Part shown: positions 1 to 12,367 of the stretch, one piece after another | How positions within the stretch are numbered: position 1 is the stretch's first letter | How the letters are laid out: each line of letters starts with the position of its first letter | Assembly (NCBI GenBank): GCA_025677835.1 | Contig: JAIXMR010000112.1 | Coordinates: 29,144 to 93,143 of the forward strand | Source of the DNA: Sporodiniella umbellata | Taxonomy: Eukaryota > Mucoromycota > Mucoromycetes > Mucorales > Rhizopodaceae | Reading direction: 5' to 3' | Length of the DNA: 64,000 nucleotides | Program-made: the position numbers and the translations under genes | Notes under the pieces: generated by a model | Told to the model about the DNA's origin: nothing | What the model saw: only the letters and a program-made list of their open reading frames with translations | Database searches by the model: none

Positions 1-15
1 TTTTGTGTGGTGGCC

Positions 16-3000
16 ATGAGTCATTCGTTCAATTCGAGTTGGAAGATAAAAACAGATATGCGATCTACTTTGGATGATGAAGCCCAAGGCGATTTCTCCG
101 CATTAGAAGGCAAGGTTTGATGATTCAATAAAGAAAGTGTTTTCTCATCTTGCTATGAATCATTAGCTGTTTTGCGAGAAATACATCAACATTGGTCTTT
201 TATGCTTCAAGACAATGTAAAAGGCAGTCAACCGATACATACAATAGACTCACACGTCGCTTATAGTTCGATCCTGTCAGTTTTAGTTTGAAATTGATGG
301 ATGATAGTTCGATTGGTCGAAACAAAGACTATCCTTCTTTTCAAAACGTGTTACATGACCTGGATGAAGCGCTCAAAACGATCGTCAACGGTAAACAGCA
401 AATTCTAGTGCGGCTCTTTTGTTTTTGGTTGCTGAGAACCACTCTTTAGATTATTATAAAGGATTCAACAACTCGATTGGTACCTTTGGTGGCGTTCTGC
501 AGTATATCAACGGTAACTTTTGAACAAGAAACAATAGAAAACAACCTGTTTGATTCGATTTGTGTTTTTGGTCAGATTCTTCCAGTAGAGTGGTGCAGAT
601 GAAAAGCAACCTAAAAAAGTGTAAAGAGGACCTTTTGGAGAAAAGAAACGACCTGTTGAATCTCTGGTATAAGTCTCAACAGTACAAGGAGATGTTGAGA
701 ATATTAGAAGTCATGTAATTATTTTCAAGATGTAGCTATTTTCTGTTTTTCTAAAGAGCAATATGTCTATTCAGGGAAGATTTGAGAACCACGCCCGAGA
801 AAGTAGAGAACATGATTGAAAGTAAACAGGTCTTGGCTGCTTCTCATCTCTTGGTGACCTCCATCAAAACCATTTCGAGTGAAGAGATGACCCAGATAGG
901 TGCTCTGGACGATGTCCGAAGAACGTTGCTGGCTCAAAAGAATGTAAAAGATCCCTTGATTTCTTACTGAGTTTTTCACACACCTATCCGATAGACTCTC
1001 TACGATCTCTTGGTTCAAGAACTGCATACCCATCTCTATTTGAAAAACGTCTTTTGTGATAACCGTTGGGCTCCTTATACACACCGACAGAAAGACTGTA
1101 AGTGCTATAGATAATCGTGATAAAGACTCATCCAAGACCAGTGCCTGAGATTCCAATCAAACCAAGGGTATTCAAGGAGATGGAGGAAGATGGAGAAAAA
1201 GACATGTTTACAAACGAAAACGATATTGTAAGCCAAATTGACAAGTCGTCTGTACTGACCCTATAGATTACCGAAGATGCAGATAAAGATCCCGATACAG
1301 ATTCTTATTATTATATGGAAATCATTATGGAGTCCTTGTCTGTTCTGGGCGAGATACCACCTACCTTACAGGTAAGAACAGATTGAAATACACCTGCAGA
1401 AAATAAACAAACACATGTCGTTTTTTCAGACCATTCAGGAGAGACTACCCATCGAGCTTCATAAGCTAATTGAAAAAACAATAAGTGAAGTCGAACAGAG
1501 GTAGGATCTAGACCCTACAAACATTGTCTAAAACATGGATTTTTGTGAATAGACACGTCAAAAAGAACTGGGCCAGTCGAATGACCAAAGGTGAAAAGGG
1601 ACATGATGATACAGACATGTACTGCTTAGATAAAGCAAATTCCGAAGAAAAAAATGAAATCCTTAAAGATCTGCTCTGGACACTCTATTCTAAACTCGAA
1701 GCTGTCTTGAGAGGCCACCGGTTTATAGAAACATGCTCGAAAAGAATTAAAAAGGTGAAGCCTCCCTACTCACTTTCAAAAAAGGCCACTGCTTTTTTTT
1801 TTTTTTCTCATCTGTCTCTTTAGCGATTACTTTCAACAACGACTAATAGTGTAGATCAGGGTAAATTGACCTAAAAAAAGAAAAAAAAAAAGATAGCAGA
1901 GACTCCATCTTATTCTTTCTTTTAGCCTCTGCATCTGCTATCAAAGTCTACCACTTTCATGAGATTTGGAGACCTGTTCAATCTGAGGTAAGATGGAAAA
2001 AAAAGGGCTAAAAAGGGCTAAAAAGGGTGTCCATGTTGACATATCCGAAAAAAAAAAAAAGGTACGAGCGATCCTCAAAGAATACTTGACAAGCCAAGAA
2101 CAAAGTATTGTTTCGGTGGACGAACCGTCACTGAAAAAAGGATTTCAAGAAAAGAGAGAACAAGACATGTTTAGTTTTTCAAAAGTGCCTCAGGACAGCT
2201 GGATAGAAGACAGCTATGGGCCTTTAAGAGAACGCCTGTTGTCTCATTACAAGAAACAGGTGCCTAGTTTTTCTGAAGATACACACACAATGATTGACAA
2301 ATATGCCCATACCATTTCTTCCAAAGGATATAAAGTCCTGGTCAAACCTGATGCTTATAACGTGAGTGTACTGCTAAGTCCTACCATGGCCTTCTTGAAT
2401 CGAATCAAAGAAGTATTTCCAAATTAGTAAGATTTCTTTCTTTTTGGGTTATATCTTTCAACAAAAACTCACCCTTCTGTTAGTGACGATAACAATGAAG
2501 AAGGCTTTGGTAGCTTCTTGGATGATTTTGCTGTCAACGTGTTTTTACCTCAAATTGAAGAAAAAGTCATGCAACTGATACAGCATGCTACAGCAGGTAA
2601 ATAATAGGGTCCATACATCTTGCTTTTTTTTTTTTTTTTCTATTTTCTAAAAACGTATCTAGGTATGGATTCCTTCCAAGATGTGCGTGATTACAAGAGT
2701 TATTCGAGATACCCAATTGCAAAAGTAAGGTTGTGGAGAATCAAAACGTTTACTAAACTGTCTAGAGTGCCGTTGCACTGATTTCTATTGTACAAAGCTT
2801 ATGTAGAACAATGCATAGTATGCCTTTTCATACGGATGAGTATATTCGACTGATTGAAGTTGTCCTGCTCAAATTTTACGAGAAATGCTACCAACGGTTT
2901 TATTGTAAGGTGATAGACGAATAAGGCTTTGTTTAAAAAAACCTATCTGTTAGCGACCGTGGCTAGAGGGAGTGCTTATACGAATGAACAGCAAAACGTA

Positions 3001-4488
3001 ACCAATGTAACCATCAGCACAAGTGGTGATTGGGCTCAAGATGAAAAGTTGGTTAGCCTTTTAACCCAGAATCCTTATTTTATGGAAGAATCGGTAATTC
3101 CAACCTGAAAGACGCACAATGTGTAACCCATCCATGCTTTAGGCTTCCGATGCTGCTGTAGATAACGATTTACATCAGACCGTAAGTAGGAATGGCACAA
3201 TTGGAGTACTCAATGTGTTTGTTACTAGGAAATTAAACGAGAACTAGAGCTGAAAACAGATCGATTGTTGGATCCAAATGAGATGATGTTTGATACCAAG
3301 AAATTTGTGGCTCTTGGAAGATTGTACCATACTTTGGTAAACCTTTATTTTGTCTTACCCACACGTTGACTTCTATATTTAGAGATGGTTCGTTCGTGAA
3401 ATATGGGAATTGAGATCTTCTCGTCTACCTAATACTGAGAAAATAGAAATAGCGTCTGATTCGCCTCATCCCAGAGTAATCCCCCTTTACCAAAAAAAAA
3501 AAAAAGAGAGAACATGCGCCTTTTAACCCTTTCTTTTTTTTTTTTTTAAAAAAAAAAAAATCTTGGTGGGAAAATAGAAAGATTCTAAACGTTGGTCAAG
3601 TGAAATTCACCGCACGACGAAAGAAGGAGAACAAGAACCTACGTTTACAATGTTACCTCTCCGTGGAGATATTGCAACGTAAAACAAAAAGAGGGCTATT
3701 TTTGCATGTGCTAATTTCATGTGATCCCATTAGACGTTTTGACGCTCTTTTGACGACTTACCAACAGTTGGCAGAGACCTGTCTGTTCACCTTACGTCTT
3801 GAGGGACGTTGTCATACAATGTACTACTTGGAGCTAGCCATTCGTAACGGCAACTACTGTCTTGAAGATGAATCCTTTGAACCAGATCCATGCGTCATCA
3901 CGCTTAATACGGATTTGATGGAGCTTAACGACTGTGTCAATGCATGCTTACCTTCACATGATGAGCTGTAAGGTTGTCTACTCTCTAGAATGATCACTGA
4001 CATCTTTTTTTTTTGTAAGATTTATCTTTGATGGTTTACCTCAGTTGATTGCCTACCTTTTAATCCATGAAACCTCGTATATCAAAAAATTGAACCAAAA
4101 CGGAATTCAAAAGATGAATCGAAACGTGTTGGCTTTACAGCAGAATCTGAGCAACTTTGTATCTCTTAGCCAATGCAAAGTGATGGAATCTGTGCGTGAT
4201 TTCTATCAACTCTATCATCTGGGCAGCGAGGTAAGTGTGTTTTTTTTTTAAAAAAAAAAAATCTCCCCCTTTTGGTTTTTAATACTTTATCAGGGCATGA
4301 TAAAATCTATACGCGAGACGGGTCCTAAATTTGGCTTTGAGGAATATCTGAGTATGCTTAGATTGATCCACGGCGTAAACGCGAATGGTGAAGAGAATGA
4401 ACCTGGTTCGTCAAAATCCGAAAACGGTTCCAACTTTACCGAATGGTTTACCAAACTAGATGAGGTTTTGGCAGAGTTTGAAAACTAA
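16..4488 (+). CDS. SEC8: Exocyst complex subunit Sec8 (EXOC4), many introns
   Basis: Sec8 is a core exocyst subunit that tethers secretory vesicles to the plasma membrane at growing tips. Spliced exons read in register with the family: VLREIHQHW and MDDSSIGRNKDYP (exons 2-3), YYKGFNNSIGTFGG (from 450), the NLWYKSQQYKEMLRILE block (exon ending 714), ELHTHLYLKN and FCDNRWAP (exon 995-1097), ESLSVLGEIPPTLQ (ending 1371), and HEIWRPVQSEVRAILKEYL near 1955-2090. The C-terminal exons at 3600-3971, 4045-4231 and 4297-4488 complete the protein, roughly 1000 residues. ATG 16 is used because it opens the frame into exon 2; an exon to its left outside the window cannot be excluded. Intron 1 (110-166) seems to use a GC donor. 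The first dozen exons were joined by hand and stay in frame; internal exon edges after about 2.4 kb are approximate. Dicer starts 214 bp downstream on the same strand. Confidence 0.9.
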
Positions 4489-4510
4489 AGGCAAAGAACT
4501 CTTCTTACGG

Positions 4511-4541
<31 letters not shown>

Positions 4542-4702
4542 TGGATCTCCAACTTCAACCCCCTCCGTTGATAACTTGAAGCAGGATAAGAATCAATAAA
4601 AACATTTAAACTCTCTTTTTGGGTCGTTGATTCCCCTCCCCCCCTTTATTTTTTTATTTTTTTTTCTATCTTTTGCTTTTTTTTTTTTGGCGGACAGAGA
4701 GT

Positions 4703-7700
4703 ATGACAGACTATGTTGACGAGACGGTGAGATATGTTCCGTTAGAACATAAAGAGAACACTATGAACAACGTGGATCCTTCTCTGTTAGCCAAATACCT
4801 TGAGCCTGAATTTTTTGACGCCAAACCAGACAGCGATACCAAAGACTTGGGATTCATCACCCTCAACGATCGTGAACGTTTGGACTTTGATGATCAGGAC
4901 GATCATTCCATAGAAATAGATCAGACCGGAGCAGAAAAGGCAGCTATACTTGCACCTCGTGAATACCAATACGAACTCTATCAAAAAGCATTAAAGGAAA
5001 ATGTCATTACCGTCTTGGACACAGGAACCGGAAAAACCTTGATTTCAGTCTTACTCATTAAACAAATGGTTCATTTAGAAAGACAGGCACGCTTGACCCG
5101 ACGCGAGGTAATCAGAAAACAGCCAGTGGGTTTTAGGTATTCATAGGTGGCTAGACAAAGCTCGCTTTTTTCTTGGTAGACCGCGTACCGCTGGTATTTC
5201 AACAGGCCAGTGTGATTCGAGCCAATTGCGATGTGGCCTTAGAATACATGTGTGGGGAGATGGATGTGGACAACTGGTCTGAAAAGAAATGGAAGACGAT
5301 CTTTGAAGAAAACGATGTGTGTGTGATGACAGCCCAGATCTTTTTGGATGCACTGTACAGCGGTTTTATCAGTATCGATAAGGTACACACACTCTCTGCC
5401 TGTACCTTGCACAGATACTGACTGCTGTCTAGGCTCATCTTATTGTATTTGACGAATGCCATCATGCTACCAAGAAGCACCCTTTTAACCTGATTATGCG
5501 ATTGTTCTATGACCGCTGTGCTGTTGAGAATCGACCCAAGATCTTTGGAATGACGGCCTCTCCTATGCATTCGAAATCGAGTGTGGATGCCAGCGTAACG
5601 TGAGACCCGACTTTTTTTTTTTTTTTTTTTTTTTTATTGCTAGAAAACAGGACACTCACCGGCCATTCTAGACTGCTGGAAAAGAACTTGAACGCGCATG
5701 TCTATACAGCTTCGACTGCCGAGCTAAAGATAGAGGCGACAAAAGAAATCGTGATCAACTATAGCACGGATATTGTTTATGAGGAGACAGAAATGACCCA
5801 GAAAATCCGCAAGAATGTTGGTTCCCTCTTGCGATTAAAGCGTTGCTTTGTGACCATCAAGGACATCCTTTCGCAGCTAGGGCCCTGGTGCTGTGATATG
5901 ATGTGGAAAGTGATGTTGACGGATCTTGAGCGTCGTATGACGCGACAGACCCAAGATCTTGACCGAGACGCGCTGATTGACGAAGACCTTGCTCTGAAAG
6001 AGACGTATGAACTGGTGGATGCCATGGCACTCCCCCGGAATCCAGATATCAAGGACAGGACGTTGTTTACGTCCAAGGCTGCGTTATTGGTACAGCTTCT
6101 TTTGTTCTGGGTGGGCAATTTCGAGAGTTTTTGTGGGATTATCTTTGTCGAGCGTCGACATACTGCGGTGGCGATTCAGAAACTGATTGAAGCCTTTGAT
6201 TGCCTGAGCCCGATTCAATGTGGTTATTTGATCGGCCATGGTTCATCAGAAGAAGGTGATGTTCGCATGTCGTTTGAGGAACAGAACAGGGTGATTCGTA
6301 AGTTTAGAAACGGCCAGATCAATATTCTGGTGGCTACCAACGTAGCTGAGGAAGGGCTGGATATCCAGCCTTGTAACTTTGTGATTCGGTAATCAGAGCA
6401 TTCATTGTAATTATTGCTAACGGCTGATTTAGGTTTGATTTCTTCCATACCCTGATTGCCTATATCCAGTCGCGCGGCCGAGCGCGTTATCCGAAATCAA
6501 AGTATATTATTATGATGGACGAAAAGAATACCAACAACACGAGTACGCTGGACGAATTTCGTGCGATGGAAGAAGCGATGAAACTCTACTGTCAGGCGTT
6601 ACCGGCCGAACGCAACGTTGCCCATAAATACTCACTTGGCGACAAGGGGCTTGAGTCAGACGAAGAGTACGATTCCGACGAGGATTTCCTGGAAAGCGCC
6701 ATCACAGATCTTGAGACGGGGGCGACGCTGACCAAACACAACGCGGTCCCCTTGATCCACCGTTACTGCAGCAGTCTTCCCTCGGATAGTTTCTGTGTGC
6801 TGAAACCGATCTTTGAGTTTTCTGGTTCGGGCGAAGGCTATCAATGCACGCTCATCCTGCCCAGCAATGCTGCTCTCCAGCGCGTCGAATCCCCCCATGT
6901 TCGATCCAAGGATCTGGCCAAGGCGCTTGCCGCTCTCCAGGCGTGCGCTGAGCTCAAGCAGGTCCATGCGCTCGATCGACATCTGATGCCGCGCAATATC
7001 CGCCGGGAGATTCTGGGCGAGATGGAGGCTCAGTACGATGAGAACGGATACGTGATTGGCAGTCGACGGCGCCATGGTCTATACGATAAGCGAACCCCCA
7101 AGTTTTGGGAAAGACAGGCAGAAGAAGAAGAAGCGATTGATGTGGAAGACGATGAGGATCTGCTGAGAGGCAACGTGTTAAAACAGAAAGGCAGGCTGAG
7201 CCCTGTGCAGGACGGTCCTCAGGCCACGGTGGAGACAAAGGATGTCAGTCAAGAAGAGCCCGCGACCGACCCCATTGCGGTACAAGAAGAAGAGCTGGGC
7301 CAAGGGCCTTTCCCATTCTGGTTCACGGTTCTGGAGGTGCAGACCAAAGATGGCACGTTTGAGCACCGGCCCTATCGACGCCTGTGCCTGATGACCCGTC
7401 AACCGTTGATGGCACTCCCAGACCTGACCTTGTTCCATCAGAGCCAACCGTTTACGGTGAAGTTGCGGGTGATCCCAACAGAGCTCAGCCTGAGCCGAGC
7501 GATCGTGGTGACCCTGTCAGAGTATATGATGCATCTGATGCGAGAGCTGATGAACAAAGAATACCAGTGCGCGATGGTGGACATTCCTTACTTTGTAGTT
7601 CCCTTTGTGCAGGGTGCTGAGCAAGCCGACTACGAAGCCCTCTCGCCTGACGCTCTGTGGGCCCTGGTCGATTGGGAGCAGGTGATGATGATTCAAGAGC

Positions 7701-8242
7701 AAAGACAGATGCTGCTGGATCTGAGGGAGGTGCAAGACGTGTCTGATCTGATTGTGATTGACCGTTCAGACCATTTCCGTCGGTATGTTATCACGCAAGT
7801 CAGCGATGAATTGACGCCGATGAGCGCTATTCCTGAAGGTCGCCAGTTTCGTGATTCGATGACCGGCGTGTTTGCAGACGCGATGGGCGACAGGTTCAAG
7901 GTGACGATGGAGAATCAGCCACTGTTGGAAGTCCAGCGTATTAAACGCACAATGAACTATCTGTATCCTGGCGTGGCTGTACAGGCACACATCAAAGGAC
8001 AGTTGAATACCTGGGTTATTCCCGAGTTCTGCAGCCGATACTTTATCTATGCGAGTGTCTATGTGGCGATGTTGATGGTTCCGTCCATCATGACCCGGAT
8101 CGATTCTCTCTTGCTCTGCTACGATGCACGCGAACGTTACGACCTGCCGATCAATGACCAATACATGCTCGAGGCTTACACCATGCCTTCAGCCAGTATG
8201 GCAATGAACTATGAACGTTTAGAGACGTTGGGAGGTATAAAA

Positions 8243-8292
<50 letters not shown>

Positions 8293-9648
8293 AGATAGCT
8301 GACCTTGTTGTGTGACTAGACTCTTTATTAAAGTTTATTGCTACGATTCGATTGTACATTAATTTTCCGTTTAGTAACGAAGGCGAGCTCCACCATTTAC
8401 GGATCCGAGTGGTATGTAACCGAGCCATGTACCGGGCGGCGAAACGACTCAAGTTCTATCGGTACGTTACCAGCCAGACGTTCAACCGACGTTACTGGCG
8501 ACCACCCCACTTCAAGTGTGCGGTGGACACGGCGGAGACAAGGGAGATGCTGAGCAAACACCGATTATCAGACAAGACGTTGGCGGATATTGTGGAAGCG
8601 TCACTGGGGGCGGGGTATTTGAGCCAGGGATTGGAAGGATGTCTGCATACAGCGATTCAACTACAGATTCCATTTGACGAGATCAAGTGTTGGGCGGATT
8701 TCAATCGAACGTTTAGGGAGCTTCGTAAGACGGTGCCAGCCCGAGCGGAAATCAAAGCGCTCCGGTTGCTGGACGTGGCCAGAGTGCAGTCGTTGGTGGG
8801 CCATGGGTTTGAGAGCCCGTTACTGATGGTAGAAGCGCTGACGCATGCCAGCTTACCGAACGCGACGGCCCCGTGCTATCAACGGCTGGAGTTTTTAGGG
8901 GATGCGATTCTGGATTTCTTGGTGATCCGGTACCTGTACACGACCTATCCTCAAGCGGAACCGGGAGAGATCACGACGTTGAAAGATTCGTGCGTGAATA
9001 ACCATGTGCTGGGGATTATCTGCCTCAACCAGGGACTTCATAAACATATTATTCATTACTCTGGTAAGCTGATCCGATCCATCGAGTTTCTGGAGAACGA
9101 GGTAAGGGAACTCAAGGCTTGCGGGCGAGACGTGGGTGAGTACTGGGCCGAGCTGAATATCCCCAAAGTGCTTTCGGATGTGGTAGAAAGCATGCTGGGT
9201 GCTCTTTTTGTCGATGCCGAGTTCAACCTTGCTCCATGTGAAAAGCTATTTGAGCGATGGTTTGTGCCTGTCTTTCAACAGCATGTGACGCCTGAACGTG
9301 TCAAGATTCATCCCATGCGGAAACTCTTGACAGACCTTCAAGCCTTTGGCTGTGATGGCTTCATGCTCAGGTAGAACCTTTTTCTCTATTTTGATGTACT
9401 CATCTCTCGATAGAAACCATTCGACCGGCTCCACCGGACCTGAAAGTCAAAAATGCGTGGTCTTTTTACACGATCAACCTCTGGCCTGTGGTTCGGACTG
9501 GAATATCAAAGTCGCTCGAAGAAGAGCAGCCGAAAAGGCAAGTCAACGATTGGCGGATGAACCCACCTTACTCGATCAGGTCTGTAACTGTCGTGTGGCT
9601 ACCCTCCGACGCGGCTTGGAAGAAGAAGAAGAAGATTTGGAAGGATAA
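4703..9648 (+). CDS. Dicer-like ribonuclease III, seven exons, 1541 aa
   Basis: Dicer cuts long dsRNA into small RNAs for RNA silencing. Exons: 4703-5107, 5155-5382, 5433-5599, 5651-6388, 6433-8234, 8320-9370, 9414-9648; their sum is divisible by 3 and the frame is open. Domains: DExD/H helicase with Walker A TGTGKT (about 107-112) and DECH (218-221); helicase C with QSRGRAR (525-531); Dicer dimerisation domain about 615-700; acidic linker; PAZ-like stretch about 960-1070; RNase IIIa with YERLETLGD (about 1105-1114) and DIVEASLGA (about 1203-1211); RNase IIIb with RLEFLGDA (about 1302-1309) and DVVESMLGA (about 1400-1408). A short C-terminal dsRNA-binding motif (LHDQPLACGS then VARRRAAEKA) closes it. 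All four acidic positions of both RNase III sites are visible, so it should be active. Length fits fungal Dicers. Which paralogue (dcl-1 or dcl-2) cannot be told from the window. Confidence 0.95.
8235..8319 (+). other. Dicer intron 5 containing a GA microsatellite
   Basis: This 85-nt GT-AG intron splits the RNase IIIa signature between LETLG and the catalytic D (the codon is shared across the junction). Its middle, about 8245-8290, is an uninterrupted (AG)n run of about 23 units that stays open in the upstream frame as alternating Glu-Arg until a stop at about 8302. Intron length is not a multiple of 3, so retention would truncate the protein before both RNase III active sites are complete. 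Confidence 0.85.
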
Positions 9649-9763
9649 AATAAAAGCCTCGTCCAGTGCTGTGACCGTGAAATTCCTTTTTTTTTTTTTT
9701 TTTTTTTGGTTTTTTTTTTTTTTTTTTTTTTTTTTTGGGATTTTTATTTTATTTTGATTCACT

Positions 9764-11301
9764 ATGGCTGAACCTATGTTTGTTGACCTCAGTGAGAGTG
9801 CACCCACTGAAATTGAAAGTTTGTGTATGAAATGTCAAGAGAATGTAGGTGACAATGATGTTTTATGAAGGGGAGGAAACTGAGAGTTGCGATTGAATGT
9901 AGGGTTTGACACGTATTTTGTTATCCAAGATTCCTCACTTCAAGTAATTGTTTACCAAAAAAAAAAAAAAAAAAAAAAAAAAAGCAAAAGACTGATAAGG
10001 GTGGGGGGGTTTTTTTTTTTTTTTTTTTTTTTTGTGTGTGATAGAGAGATTATTATCATGGCGTTTGAATGTGCTCATTGTGGCTTTCGTAACAATGAAC
10101 TTCAAAGTGCGGGAGTGGTCAACGAACGTGGGCATACGATTACGGTGTCAGTTCAAAAGAAAGAGGTAGGTGGGAGTGTGTTGTAGAGGAAGGCTGATGT
10201 GAGTGAGGATAGGATTTGAACCGACAGCTGGTAAAATCGGATTACTGCGCAGTGAAATTTCTCGAGTTGGATATGGAGATTCCAGCCAATAACGATCGAG
10301 GGCTGTTGACGACGGTAGAAGGACTGGTAGGCAATGCGATAGAAGATCTCGAGGCGGGACAGCCTGTGCGCAAGATCCAAGACGAAGCGGTGTATAGACG
10401 AATTGAAGAGATTTTGGCGACGATGCGAGAGTATAAGGAAGGACGTGGGTTTACGATCGTATTGGATGATCCCTCGGGCAACTCGTATGCAGAGAACCGA
10501 TGTTTACCACAACAAGACCCACAGATCAAGTTACGATGGTATACACGCAGTGCGGAGCAACAAGCGTTTTTGGGTCTCCAGGAGAACAGTGAACAGACAC
10601 CAGCCGAGAAAGCAGCGATAGAAGCATCTGGGCGTATCAAGGCAGCCACAGCGTCAGAGATGGTGAACGAACAAGGGATTCCTGAGGTGATGAGTTTCCC
10701 AGCCAACTGTCCGAGCTGTAACACGCCCTGTGCGACCAACATGCACTTGATGCAAATCCCTCACTTTAAAGAAGTCGTGATTATGGCCACGCACTGCGAG
10801 CACTGTGGGTACAAGAGCAACGATGTGAAAGCGGGAGGCGCGATTTCCGAAAAGGGACGTCGGATTCTATTGAACATGACGGAAGCCGAAGATTTGTCGC
10901 GCGATATTCTCAAGTCAGAGACGTGTGGCTTGAGTATTCCGGAGATTGATCTAGAACTGACGCCGGGCACGTTGGGCGGACGGTTTACGACGATTGAAGG
11001 TTTGCTGAGACAGGTGCACGATGAACTCGAACGTCGTGCGCCTTTTATTCAAGGGGATTCGGGCACGAGCGAAAGCAAGGAACGCTGGGCTACGTTCTTG
11101 GCCAAGGTCAAGGCAGTGGCTGATGGTGAACGATTGCCTATCAAGATTATTGTGGACGATCCGCTTGCCAACTCTTATCTCCAAAACCTGTATGCACCCG
11201 ACCTTGACCCGCAAATGACGATTGAAGATTACGAAAGAGACTGGCAGACAAACGAAGATTTGGGTGTAAACGACATGAAGTTAGAAAACTACGCTGAATA
11301 A
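9764..11301 (+). CDS. ZPR1: Zinc finger protein ZPR1, about 443 aa
   Basis: ZPR1 is a conserved eukaryotic chaperone-like protein that binds translation elongation factor eEF1A. Exons: 9764-9844, 9903-9943, 10045-10165 and from about 10213 to 11301. My base count and the downstream reading frame differ by 2 nt at the last acceptor, so that edge is approximate. Two ZPR1 modules are visible: a C4 zinc finger (CMKC ... CAHCGFRNNE) with the GLTRILLSKIPHFKEIIIMAFEC stretch in three pieces, and a second (CPSCNTPC ... CEHCGYKSNDVKAGG), each followed by an alpha/beta domain ending in DDPSGNSY or DDPLANSY. The length matches the family (about 440-490). The start is the first ATG after a long poly-T leader. 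Intron 2 holds a poly-A and a poly-T tract around a G run. Confidence 0.93.
9944..10044 (+). repeat. Poly-A / poly-T inverted homopolymers inside ZPR1 intron 2
   Basis: A run of about 25 A starts near 9958, followed after some 20 nt and a G7 run by about 23 T ending near 10033. The two tracts could fold into a long A-U hairpin in the intron RNA, bringing donor and acceptor close. The exons on either side join cleanly to give HFKEIIIM. Confidence 0.8.
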
Positions 11302-12221
11302 AAATTTTTTTTTTTTTAAGTTTTTAAGGGATCGTCTATGAAAAAGCTTAAAACAGACACTCTACAGACTCATGTGATGGTGTGAAGAATTGTCATTTTG
11401 AATATATAAAAAAAAAATAGAAAGAAATAATCACATGGGCCCCCTCAGTCTATTCTGTGAAATGTTTGTTTTCGGAATGTGTTTGTGGGGAAAAAATAAA
11501 TAAGAAAACTATCCCGCATCTCTCCGTAGAGACAAGGTCAACGCGTTGGTTGAACTTGGCAGGGTTACACTCACGAATGTAAGCGTACGTGTGAAAACCA
11601 AGCCTGATCTGAAAAGGCGGTAGTCATACTCTATGCATCCAGGGTGGGAGAAAACAAGTCGGCCGGACAAGGGTCGCGTTACTCAAAATGCGGTGTTTTT
11701 CACACCCTCAAAGCAGCACGGACAAAGCGTTATTCAACGTGTGATTTCTTTTCGTCTGAAGATTGCGTGATGAATATTCGGAGAGAGAAAGAAAGAAAGA
11801 GAAAGAGAGAAAAAAAAAAAAAAAAAAAGCATGCCATTTCAAGCCAAGCGGAGGACCGATTGTCTGGATTTAGAATTTTCTTACCCCACATCGCCATTTT
11901 TTTTTTTTTTTTTTTTTTTTCTCTCTCACTCTCTCCACCCGTTCCTGGAGATACTCTAAAACCCATCGTCCGTGTGAGGTTTTGCCCTTGAAAGTAAGCT
12001 GATCTAAAGGCGGGGGGATCGTTTTCTATGCGTGTGAAAAAAAAAAAAAAAAAAAAAAGGTAGAAAGTTTCCTTTTCGGGTTATCGCCTCCCATCTCTCT
12101 TTTTTTTTTTTTTTTTTTTTTTTCGGATGTGTGGAGAATAGAAATCACGAAAGCCCCCCAACACCCCCCTATCTTGAACCATCATTGACCCAAAATAATA
12201 ATAATAATCCTAATCATAATA

Positions 12222-12258
<37 letters not shown>

Positions 12259-12266
12259 TTTTGTCT
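11302..12266. other. Intergenic, homopolymer-rich; no gene seen
   Basis: About 1 kb between ZPR1 and the CreA-like gene. It holds several A and T tracts (for example about 11812-11828, 11899-11920, 12039-12058 and a long A tract about 12225-12254) and short AAT repeats. The open frames here are short and low in complexity, with no recognisable protein. Confidence 0.6.
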
Positions 12267-12272
12267 TATAAA

Positions 12273-12274
<2 letters not shown>
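12267..12274 (+). promoter_or_regulatory. TATA box of the CreA-like gene
   Basis: TATAAAAG about 95 nt upstream of the ATG at 12368, followed by a long T-rich leader. Position and sequence fit a core promoter TATA element, inferred from sequence only. Confidence 0.5.
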
Positions 12275-12313
<39 letters not shown>

Positions 12314-12367
12314 CTTTCTTTTTTTCATCTTTTTTTGTTATTATTTATTTATTTTTTTCCCTTGACC

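Noticed and set aside
8245..8302. Glu-Arg repeat as the C-terminus of a shorter Dicer
   Set aside because: Splicing across the repeat restores the RNase IIIa motif exactly, so the repeat is intronic.
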